In this document: piece by piece, positions 6,449-12,111 of the stretch
Layout of the letters: each line of letters starts with the position of its first letter
Numbering within the stretch: the first letter of the stretch is position 1
Origin: JBMFLE01 sp049971355
GTDB taxonomy: Bacteria > Patescibacteriota > Patescibacteriia > UBA2591 > UBA4787
Assembly (NCBI GenBank): GCA_049971355.1
Contig: JBMFLE010000021.1
Location: 1 to 12,135, forward strand
Reading direction: 5' to 3'
Length of the DNA stretch: 12,135 nt
Position numbers and translations under genes: made by a program
The notes under the pieces: generated by a model
What the model was told of the DNA's origin: nothing
What the model saw: only the letters and a program-made list of their open reading frames with translations
Database searches by the model: none

Positions 6449-7531
6449 ATGCGTATCTTATTAACTGGTGGCGGCACTGCCGGCTCAGTTGTTCCACTTT
6501 TGGCTATTGTCGAAGAGCTGAGGAGACGAAATTTGGAGGTAGAATTTTTATTTATTGGCTCTAAAAAAGGAATACCTGAAAAGGAATTAGTTTTGACTTA
6601 TAATCTTCCTTATCAACGTATTCATTGTGGCAAACTTCGGCGCTACTTTGATTGGCGAAATTTTTTTGACCCGATTTTGTTATTTTTGGGTCTGATTGAA
6701 TCATTTTTTATTATCAAAAAATTTAAACCAGATATTATTTTGTCAGCAGGCAGTTTTGTTTCAGTGCCTGTGGTTTGGGCTGGTTGGTTTTTAGGTATTC
6801 CGAGTTTAATCCATCAGCAAGATGTTGTGCCTGGCTTGGCTAATTTAATGATGGCGTTTTTTGCGTCTAAAATTACTGTGACTTTTGAAAAGTCATTAGC
6901 CGATTTTTCTAAAAGAAAAACAATTCTAACCGGCAACCCGGTGAGGATGGAAATTTTAAAAGGAGATAAAAAACGAGCGATTAAAAGATTTAATTTAGAG
7001 GAAAATTTGCCAACTTTATTGGTTATTGGCGGTGGCACTGGCGCCCAAAAAATTAATGAATTAGTTTGGCAGACTATTCCCAAACTGACAAAATTTTGCC
7101 AAGTTATTCACTTAACAGGCAGAGATAAATTATCGATTATCAATAATCAATTGTCGATTATCAATCGTTATCATTTTTATGAATTTTTGACTGAAGAGAT
7201 GGCTGATGCTTATGCAATAGCTGATTTAGTAATTTCACGGGCTGGAATGGGGGCTTTAACCGAATTAGCGGTCTTAGCTAAGCCGTCTATTTTAATTCCG
7301 ATTGCCGATTCCCACCAAAAAATGAATGCAAAGTATTTTGCTGATCGCCAGGCAGCTGTTGTTTTGGATCAAAAATATTTAACCCCTGATTTATTCCTGC
7401 AGACAATTAAAAAATTAATTTTCGATAAAAATAGGTTAACTCAATTAAGTCGCAATATTCAAAATTTAAACAATCCTCAGGCTGATAAAAAAATGGTTGA
7501 TGAAATTTTAAAAATCTGCTACAATAGGTAA
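6449..7531 (+). CDS. murG: UDP-GlcNAc:undecaprenyl-PP-MurNAc-pentapeptide GlcNAc-transferase
   Basis: MurG adds GlcNAc to lipid I to make lipid II on the inner face of the membrane. It is 360 aa, the usual length, with the two-domain GT-B fold. The N-domain has the glycine loop GGGTAGSVVPLLA (7-19), then SAGSFVSVPVVWAG and HQQDVVPGLAN (acceptor side). TGNPVR leads to the C-domain with VIGGGTGAQKINE and SRAGMGALTELA (263-274), whose Glu272 sits where the family binds UDP-GlcNAc. Ser13 replaces the His found in most MurG proteins (GTGGH). Residues 227-240 are a tandem heptad duplication, KLSIINN/QLSIINR, that looks like an insertion. AGGAG lies 13 nt before the ATG, rather far; TATACT boxes between them could instead be a -10 giving a near-leaderless mRNA. 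ftsZ follows after 136 nt. Confidence 0.95.
   Translation: MRILLTGGGTAGSVVPLLAIVEELRRRNLEVEFLFIGSKKGIPEKELVLTYNLPYQRIHCGKLRRYFDWRNFFDPILLFLGLIESFFIIKKFKPDIILSAGSFVSVPVVWAGWFLGIPSLIHQQDVVPGLANLMMAFFASKITVTFEKSLADFSKRKTILTGNPVRMEILKGDKKRAIKRFNLEENLPTLLVIGGGTGAQKINELVWQTIPKLTKFCQVIHLTGRDKLSIINNQLSIINRYHFYEFLTEEMADAYAIADLVISRAGMGALTELAVLAKPSILIPIADSHQKMNAKYFADRQAAVVLDQKYLTPDLFLQTIKKLIFDKNRLTQLSRNIQNLNNPQADKKMVDEILKICYNR
7127..7168 (+). repeat. In-frame 21-bp tandem duplication inside murG
   Basis: Two 21-nt units (7127-7147 and 7148-7168) share the core TCGATTATCAAT and differ only near their ends. They encode KLSIINN and QLSIINR. The reading frame is kept. Confidence 0.85.
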
Positions 7532-7667
7532 CTAGTTTAAAATAAGCCCTAATCTGGAATTATTTTTACTTTTAATAATTTAGTTTGTAATTAAATCAAA
7601 CACTTTAAAATAAATTTACTCTTGATCCCATTTTTGGAATTCGGACCACTTTTAGAGTTAAAAAACA

Positions 7668-8837
7668 ATGGCAAAAAATAAATTATCAAGACGAGAGCAG
7701 CTAAGAAAAAGGCCCCAATTAAGGGGCAGGGGTCTTAAAATTAAAGTAGTCGGAGTCGGCGGCGCTGGTTGCTCGATAATTTCTCGATTAATGAAATCTA
7801 AAATTCCAAACCTAGAATTAATTGCTATTAATACAGATAGCCAATCATTAGCTCGCACTTCAGCCCATAAAAAAATTAAGATAGGTAAGAGGGGGACCAA
7901 AGGATCGGGGACTGGAATGAATGTAAATTTAGGTCAACAGGCAGCTGAGATTAGTCGAAAGGAAATAATTGGCGAACTAAGAGGTACTGATTTAATTTTT
8001 TTGGTTGCCGGTTTAGGGGGCGGGGTTGGTAGTGGCGCTTTGCCAGTTATTGCCGAAATCAGTCGCGAATTGGGTATTTTAACTATTGCTTTAGTGACTA
8101 AACCATTTATTTTCGAGGGTTTACGGAGAATGGCTATCGCTGAACAAACTATTAAGATATTAGCGACTAAGGTTGATGCCTTAATCTCTATTGCCAATGA
8201 ACGTCTTCTTAAAGTAATTGATAGAACTACACCCCTGCTTGAAGCTTTTGGAATTATTGATAAAGTACTTGAGGAAGTGGTTGGGGGGATTACTGAGGTT
8301 ATAAATTCTACTGGCTTAGTTAATGTTGATTCAACTGATTTAAAAACAATTTTAAAAGATGCCGGTCAAGTCTTGCTTGGTATTGGGACAGCAGAAGGAG
8401 AGAGTCGGGCAATTCAGGCGGTAAAAAAGGCAATTGAAAATCCACTTTTCGATTTTTCAATAAAAGGCGCCAAGGGTATCATTTTTGTTGTGACTGGTGG
8501 ACCAGATTTGACAATGTATGAAGTGAACGAAATGGCAAAATATATCTATGAGTTGGCTGATCAAAATTGTCAAATTAATTTTGGAGTGGTAATAGATGAA
8601 TTAATGGAGGGCAAAATTAAAGTTGCTGTAATTGCTACTGGGTTTTCTTCAAATAATTTAGAACAATCACAAGGCGTTTTAATAAAACCACAATCAATAT
8701 TTGAAAAAAAAGTAGAGATAGAAAAAATTCAACTAGTAAAAAAAGAACCGGAAATAAGGTCAAAAATAGTAAAGTTAGATAAAGACGTAAATGAGGATGA
8801 ATTAGAAATTCCAACCTTTCTGAGAAAAAAGAAATAA
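7668..8837 (+). CDS. ftsZ: Cell division GTPase FtsZ
   Basis: FtsZ is the tubulin-like GTPase that forms the division ring. It is 389 aa. A basic N-terminal extension (1-22) precedes IKVVGVGGAGCSI (25-37). The nucleotide signature is GLGGGVGSG (115-123), where the usual form is GGGTGTG. TKPFIFEGLRRM (144-155) and RTTPLLEAF (186-194) are conserved. The T7 catalytic loop NVDSTD (219-224) keeps Asn219, Asp221 and Asp224. A charged linker follows, then the tail DELEIPTFLRKKK, the docking peptide for FtsA/SepF-type anchors. The start is the only ATG before the GTPase core; no Shine-Dalgarno precedes it and no convincing promoter was found. No ftsA, ftsQ or sepF is in the window. The swaps of Asn to Ser at 36 and Thr to Val at 120 are unusual, but the protein looks functional. 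Confidence 0.97.
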   Translation: MAKNKLSRREQLRKRPQLRGRGLKIKVVGVGGAGCSIISRLMKSKIPNLELIAINTDSQSLARTSAHKKIKIGKRGTKGSGTGMNVNLGQQAAEISRKEIIGELRGTDLIFLVAGLGGGVGSGALPVIAEISRELGILTIALVTKPFIFEGLRRMAIAEQTIKILATKVDALISIANERLLKVIDRTTPLLEAFGIIDKVLEEVVGGITEVINSTGLVNVDSTDLKTILKDAGQVLLGIGTAEGESRAIQAVKKAIENPLFDFSIKGAKGIIFVVTGGPDLTMYEVNEMAKYIYELADQNCQINFGVVIDELMEGKIKVAVIATGFSSNNLEQSQGVLIKPQSIFEKKVEIEKIQLVKKEPEIRSKIVKLDKDVNEDELEIPTFLRKKK

Positions 8838-8839
8838 TA

Positions 8840-8924
8840 AAAATTCAAATCTCAAATCTCAAAATTCAAAATGACAATTCAAAATTCAAAATTCATTCAA
8901 AATTCAAAATTCGAAATTCAAAAC
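8840..8924. repeat. AATTCAAA-type degenerate short tandem array
   Basis: Directly after the ftsZ stop, about ten copies of (A)ATTCAAA occur with variants (AAATCTC, AATTCATTC, AATTCG). Similar short AATTCAAA arrays occur between genes in several AT-rich candidate-phylum genomes, from general knowledge. Read as protein it would give repeated QNSKF units. It is not credible as a gene. Confidence 0.85.
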
Positions 8925-8929
8925 CCTTT

Positions 8930-8971
8930 GTCATGGCGAGCCCCGAATGTAATGAGGGGCGAAGCAATCTC
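8930..8971. repeat. 42-nt dispersed palindromic repeat, copy 1
   Basis: The ends GTCATGGCGAG and CGAAGCAATCTC flank an inner stem GCCCC (8940-8944)/GGGGC (8956-8960) with an 11-nt loop. Length and both ends match copy 2 at 8985-9026. It belongs to the GTCATTGCGAG...CAATCTC type of repeat seen in many unrelated bacteria. Confidence 0.85.
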
Positions 8972-8984
8972 TGTCTCCCTTGTT

Positions 8985-9026
8985 GTCATTGCGAGGAGCG
9001 AACGAAGTGAGCGACGAAGCAATCTC
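8985..9026. repeat. 42-nt dispersed palindromic repeat, copy 2
   Basis: GTCATTGCGAG...CGAAGCAATCTC is 42 nt long, as in copy 1, with the outer arms ATTGC/GCAAT paired. The middle 19 nt differ from copy 1 at 8 positions. Copy 1 begins 55 nt earlier, and both lie in the same orientation. Confidence 0.87.
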
Positions 9027-9178
9027 AATTCTCGGTTAAAAACGAGGGCAATTCCTTTATTGGCCTTTGGCCGGGACTGTCCCTCTGCCAAAATGACCGA
9101 CTAGTCCCAGACAAGCCTTATTTTACGTGGCTTATACAAACGGGGTCTACAAATGGGGTCTGACCCCCCAAAAATAAA
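9027..9178. repeat. Cluster of short inverted repeats before frr
   Basis: This gene-free stretch holds CTCG/CGAG (9031/9042), GGGAC-T-GTCCC (9073-9083), GGGACT/AGTCCC (9073-9078/9103-9108), AAGCC/GGCTT (9113-9117/9129-9133) and two GGGGTC copies (9142, 9155). The second GGGGTC joins GACCCC into a 13-nt palindrome (9155-9167). None has a T-tract. No promoter or ribosome binding site for frr stands out. Confidence 0.7.
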
Positions 9179-9748
9179 ATGTTATCAGATAAATCTATGA
9201 TTGACCTTAATAATTTTGAACAGGAGGGACAAAAAGTTTTAGATTTTATTAGAAAAGATATTCAAGCCATTAGAACAAATCGGGCTAGTGCGGATTTAGT
9301 GGCTCATATACTAGTTAATGCTTATGGTACTAAAACACCGCTTGAACAATTGGCAACCATTACTGTTCCGGAGCCGCGTTTAATTGTTATCCAGCCCTGG
9401 GACAGAAATATTGTTAAAGAAATTGAGATAGCTTTGACTCAGGCTAATTTGGGAACTATCCCAACTATTAAAGAAACAGTGATTCAGATTAATCTGCCAC
9501 CCTTAAACGAGGAGACACGAAAAAATTTAGTGAAAATTTTACACCAGAAATTAGAACAGACTCGAATTAATTTAAGAAATTTGCGTGATGAGTTTAGGTC
9601 AAAAATTAACAAATTGGCTAAAGAAAAAGAAATTACCGAAGATGATAAATATCGTCTTTTAGAAGATTTAGATAAAAAGACGTCTAAATTTATGGAAGAG
9701 ATTGAAACAATAGGAGAAAGAAAAGAAAGGGAAATAACTACTCTTTAG
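9179..9748 (+). CDS. frr: Ribosome recycling factor
   Basis: RRF splits post-termination ribosomes together with EF-G and GTP. The 189-aa protein has the family pattern: a first helix ending IRTNRAS (about 31-37), domain II with TITVPEPRLIVIQPWD (60-75) and NLGTIPT, then INLPPLNEETRKNL and two long C-terminal helices with NLRDEFRSKI. Length is normal (about 185). ATG is taken at 9179; the ATG at 9197 (MIDLNNFEQ) would give 183 aa and is equally possible, since neither has a Shine-Dalgarno. In many bacteria frr follows pyrH and tsf; here a repeat-filled gap and ftsZ are upstream, so that order is broken. The HD gene 56 nt downstream may be co-transcribed. Confidence 0.97.
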   Translation: MLSDKSMIDLNNFEQEGQKVLDFIRKDIQAIRTNRASADLVAHILVNAYGTKTPLEQLATITVPEPRLIVIQPWDRNIVKEIEIALTQANLGTIPTIKETVIQINLPPLNEETRKNLVKILHQKLEQTRINLRNLRDEFRSKINKLAKEKEITEDDKYRLLEDLDKKTSKFMEEIETIGERKEREITTL

Positions 9749-9804
9749 AGATTGGGTCAGAAATTTTACAACAACAAATCAAATAGGTCAATTAAAAAAT
9801 TACT

Positions 9805-10467
9805 ATGCTTACTCTTTTTCAAATTAAAAATCATCCTCAAGTTGTAGAATTTTTAAAACAAACAGAAATAGCTCTGGAAGCGTTAGAATATACTGAACAT
9901 GGTTATCGGCATGCCAAATTGGTCTCTGATCGGGCCAGAAATTTGGCCAGAGAAATTGGTTTAAGTAAAAAAGAACAAGAATTGGCGGCAATTGCTGGTT
10001 ATTGCCATGATTTTGCCAATTTTTTGGGTCGAAGCGAACATCACTATTGGGGCGCCCTGCTTTTTCATCAGATTTTTCAAAATGATTTTACTCCCCGCGA
10101 ATTAGGTCTGATTATTCAGGCAATTGCCAATCATGATAAAATGGAAATGAAGTTTTCTAACAAAATTTCTGCTGTGGTGGTTTTGGCCGATAAATCAGAT
10201 GTTCATCGTTCAAGAGTTATTCCTCAGTCAATTACTAAAATTAAAGCCGATATTCACGACCGAGTTAATTATGCAACAACTGAAAGTAAATTGAAAATTA
10301 ATAAAAATCAAAAAGGGATTATTTTGAGCCTTAAGATTGATACCAAATTTGTTCCGATTATGGAATATTTTGAAATTTTTATCAACCGAATGACTTATTG
10401 TCGTCAGGCTGCCGAATATCTTGGTTATAAATTTAGTTTAATGATTAATGATATTAAACTACTTTAG
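9805..10467 (+). CDS. HD-domain metal-dependent phosphohydrolase (220 aa)
   Basis: This is a soluble HD-superfamily protein, likely a divalent-metal phosphohydrolase. Its substrate is unknown and could be a nucleotide or signalling molecule. Visible metal ligands are His32 and His36 (TEHGYRHAKLV), His68-Asp69 (AGYCHDFANF), His79/His80 (SEHHYWGA), His110-Asp111 (AIANHD) and Asp129/Asp132 (LADKSDVHRSRV). The segment DIHDRVNYA and the C-terminal IMEYFEIFINRM...CRQAAEYLG fit a family I recall mainly from Firmicutes and thermophiles. It has no sensor or synthetase domain, so it is not a full RelA/SpoT. The ATG at 9805 has no Shine-Dalgarno. A second, unrelated-looking HD protein begins 1 nt after its stop, which suggests translational coupling and a joint pathway. 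Confidence 0.88.
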   Translation: MLTLFQIKNHPQVVEFLKQTEIALEALEYTEHGYRHAKLVSDRARNLAREIGLSKKEQELAAIAGYCHDFANFLGRSEHHYWGALLFHQIFQNDFTPRELGLIIQAIANHDKMEMKFSNKISAVVVLADKSDVHRSRVIPQSITKIKADIHDRVNYATTESKLKINKNQKGIILSLKIDTKFVPIMEYFEIFINRMTYCRQAAEYLGYKFSLMINDIKLL

Positions 10468-10468
10468 C

Positions 10469-11020
10469 ATGAATAGAGATGAAGCCCTAAAATTAGTTGA
10501 AGAAAAAATTCAAACCAAAAATTTGATTAAACATTGTCTGGCCGTTGAAGCAGTAATGCGGGCTTTGGCCAGAAAATTTAATGAGGATGAAGAAAAATGG
10601 GGTTTAGCTGGCTTGCTTCATGACATTGATTACGAAGAAACAAAAAACGCACCAGAACATCATAGTTTAGTTGGTGCGGAGATGTTAGAAAAGTTGGGAG
10701 TAGAGCCAGAAATTATTCAGGCAATTAAGGTTCATAATAAAGTCCACGGCTTGCCGCGTCAATCAAGAATGGATAAGGCTTTATTTTGCGTTGATCCGAT
10801 AACAGGTTTAATTGTGGCAGCAGTTTTGGTTCTCCCGAGCAAAAAAATTGCTGATTTAACACCAGAGAATATTTTGAATCGCTATAAAGAGAAAGGATTT
10901 GCCAAGGGAGCCAATCGCGAACATATTGCCTCTTGCTCAGAAATTGGTTTGAGTTTAGAAGAATTTGTTAAAGTTAGTTTAGAAGCTATGAAAAAAATTG
11001 CTTTTGAGTTAGGATTATAA
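10469..11020 (+). CDS. HDIG-type HD-domain hydrolase (183 aa)
   Basis: A compact HD phosphohydrolase-like protein, cytoplasmic, substrate unknown. The ligand pattern is His22 (NLIKHCLAVE), His51-Asp52 (LAGLLHDIDYE), His64/His65 (PEHHSLVGA), His89 (IKVHN) and Asp109 (CVDPITGLIVAAVL). KWGLAGLLHD, the DPITGLIVAA segment and PSKKIADLTPENI mark a widespread uncharacterised family that normally starts MNREEAL; this is why I start at the ATG 10469-10471 rather than the in-frame ATG at 10448, which would overlap the first HD gene by 20 nt. Only one base separates it from the TAG of that gene, and there is no ribosome binding site, so translation is probably coupled. A terminator follows. Confidence 0.88.
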   Translation: MNRDEALKLVEEKIQTKNLIKHCLAVEAVMRALARKFNEDEEKWGLAGLLHDIDYEETKNAPEHHSLVGAEMLEKLGVEPEIIQAIKVHNKVHGLPRQSRMDKALFCVDPITGLIVAAVLVLPSKKIADLTPENILNRYKEKGFAKGANREHIASCSEIGLSLEEFVKVSLEAMKKIAFELGL

Positions 11021-11038
11021 AAATTTTATAAAGGTAAG

Positions 11039-11070
11039 TTAGCTTTTATGTTCTTCGGCTAATTTTTTTT
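11039..11070 (+). terminator. Probable terminator after the HD gene pair
   Basis: TTAGC (11039-11043) and GCTAA (11058-11062) pair across a 14-nt loop, and eight Ts follow at once. The stem is short, but the T-tract and position 18 nt after the stop fit an intrinsic terminator. Confidence 0.65.
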
Positions 11071-11131
11071 AAGTAAAAATTTCTAAGTCTGAGAGTTGCT
11101 TTTTTCATTGGTTTCTTTTTAAATTTTTAAT

Positions 11132-11160
11132 TTGTCAAATCTGATTTTTAATATTATAAT
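11132..11160 (+). promoter_or_regulatory. Sigma70 promoter for the Cys-rich small gene
   Basis: TTGTCA (11132-11137) and a perfect TATAAT (11155-11160) are separated by 17 nt. It is the best promoter in the window. Initiation near 11167 leaves a leader of about 12 nt before the ATG at 11179. Confidence 0.75.
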
Positions 11161-11178
11161 AAAAAAGATAAAGTGACT

Positions 11179-11376
11179 ATGAATTGTCAAAAAGATGACA
11201 ACTTAAGGTTTTGTCCTTGTACTTGGCCCGATTGTCCAAGGAGAGGAATTTGTTGTCAATGTTTACGACATCATTTAGAAAAGGATGAATTGCCGGCCTG
11301 TTGTTTCCCGCCAGAGACAGAAAAAACTTATGACCGTTCGATTAAAAATTTTGTCGCTTGTCATCAGGACATTTAA
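11179..11376 (+). CDS. Cys-rich small protein, DUF6485-like (65 aa)
   Basis: A 65-aa soluble protein with nine cysteines, eight of them after the N-terminal MNC. The core CPCTWPDCPRRGICCQCLRH is followed by KDELPACCFPPETEKTYDRS and a final CHQ. This pattern, with Cys pairs, GELPAC-like and EKTYDRSI-like segments, is what I recall for DUF6485, a family of unknown function common in anaerobes. The cysteines suggest zinc or an Fe-S cluster. The ATG at 11179 is preferred to the GTG six bases earlier because MNCxxDDNLRFC looks like the family start; neither has a clear ribosome binding site. A strong promoter lies just upstream, so expression is independent of the HD pair. yjbQ follows after 57 nt and may share the transcript. 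Confidence 0.82.
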   Translation: MNCQKDDNLRFCPCTWPDCPRRGICCQCLRHHLEKDELPACCFPPETEKTYDRSIKNFVACHQDI

Positions 11377-11409
11377 TTCGAAATAGTAATTTGATGGTCA
11401 ATTAAATTT

Positions 11410-11415
11410 TATAAT
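11410..11415 (+). promoter_or_regulatory. Possible -10 box upstream of yjbQ
   Basis: A perfect TATAAT lies 18 nt before the yjbQ ATG. No good -35 is at the right distance (TTGATG at 11391 leaves only 13 nt), so this is weak evidence in an AT-rich gap. Confidence 0.3.
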
Positions 11416-11433
11416 TGATCAGGGTTATTTTTT

Positions 11434-11841
11434 ATGAATTTTACGATTAAAACAAAGGGCCACACTGATATTATTGACATTACTGACAAGGTGGTTGAAA
11501 TTGTTGACCAGTCTAAAATTAAAGAGGGTTTGGCTTTAATTTTTATCAATGGTTCAACCGCTGGTTTAACAACTATCGAATATGAGCCTAATTTAGTTAA
11601 AGACTTGAAAGATTTTTTTGAAAAAATTTTACCAGAGAACGCTCATTATGCTCATAATTCAACTTGGGGTGAGGCAAATGGTTATGCTCATCTGCGAGCC
11701 AGTTTATTGAAGCCAGATTTATTGGTGCCAATTGAAAGTGGCCATTTAGTTTTGGGTTCTTGGCAGCAGATTGTTTTAATTGATTTTGACAATAAACCGC
11801 GGGAAAGAAGGATTATCGTGAAAATTATTAATCAGGGATAG
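11434..11841 (+). CDS. yjbQ: YjbQ family protein (UPF0047)
   Basis: YjbQ proteins are small single-domain beta-rich proteins that form trimers. The E. coli member has weak thiamine-phosphate synthase activity, and the true role is unsettled. The 135-aa sequence is full length. Conserved blocks are NGSTAGLTTIEYEPNLVKDL (39-58), HNSTWGEANGYAHLRASLL (74-92, with His74, Asn82, His86 and Arg88), the SGHLVLGSWQQIVLIDFD block (102-119) and KPRERRI (121-127). The ATG at 11434 has no clear Shine-Dalgarno. No other thiamine gene is in the window. It follows the Cys-rich gene on the same strand. Confidence 0.94.
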   Translation: MNFTIKTKGHTDIIDITDKVVEIVDQSKIKEGLALIFINGSTAGLTTIEYEPNLVKDLKDFFEKILPENAHYAHNSTWGEANGYAHLRASLLKPDLLVPIESGHLVLGSWQQIVLIDFDNKPRERRIIVKIINQG

Positions 11842-12111
11842 TTCATGTTAGTAATTTGTAGGGGTCCCGGAAACAGGAGAACAACATTTTTGCCGCTCCG
11901 CGTCAGTTCAGACAGATAACAATGAAGAAATTTTGAAGAAATTTGAGAAAATTTATAAATTTAACTTTCGGAATATGGAGGCGATCGCAACCATATTCCG
12001 AAACTAATTTTTGATATTTTTTAAAAATCTTTAATTTTTAATAATTTTTAATCAGTATAAATATATACCGTCATTTGTTTTAGGACTATATAGAACTTAA
12101 CAAACAAATTT
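11842..12111. other. Gene-free region downstream of yjbQ
   Basis: The first part (11858-11925) is GC-richer and holds short open frames on the minus strand without start codons; I do not support a gene there. The middle is the palindrome at 11966-12003. The last part (12004-12111) is very AT-rich, with TATAAA and TATATA boxes but no -35 at a proper distance. Confidence 0.6.
11966..12003. repeat. 13-bp perfect palindrome with GCGATCGC in the loop (element copy B)
   Basis: TTTCGGAATATGG (11966-11978) and CCATATTCCGAAA (11991-12003) pair perfectly around a 12-nt loop that itself contains the 8-nt palindrome GCGATCGC (11981-11988). It matches the element at 2240-2268. A T-rich stretch begins a few bases later (CTAATTTTT), so it might terminate yjbQ transcripts, but the T-tract is not adjacent to the stem. 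Confidence 0.85.

Noticed and set aside
8930..9026. CRISPR array
   Set aside because: Only two imperfect palindromic copies with different centres, no regular spacers and no cas genes.
8871..9104. 77-aa frame after ftsZ
   Set aside because: It is a translation of the AATTCAAA array and the two 42-nt repeats, not a gene.
10448..10468. Upstream ATG for the second HD gene
   Set aside because: It adds seven residues not typical of the family; MNRDEALKLV is the expected start.
11173..11178. GTG start for the Cys-rich protein
   Set aside because: The ATG six bases later fits the family and the predicted transcript start better.
11846..11965. Minus-strand open frame of about 40 codons downstream of yjbQ, containing NVVLLFPGPLQITNMNYP
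   Set aside because: No start codon, no ribosome site and no recognisable family; likely chance.
11981..11988. Cyanobacterial origin from GCGATCGC (HIP1)
   Set aside because: One perfect octamer in the window is far below HIP1 density, and the genes do not look cyanobacterial.
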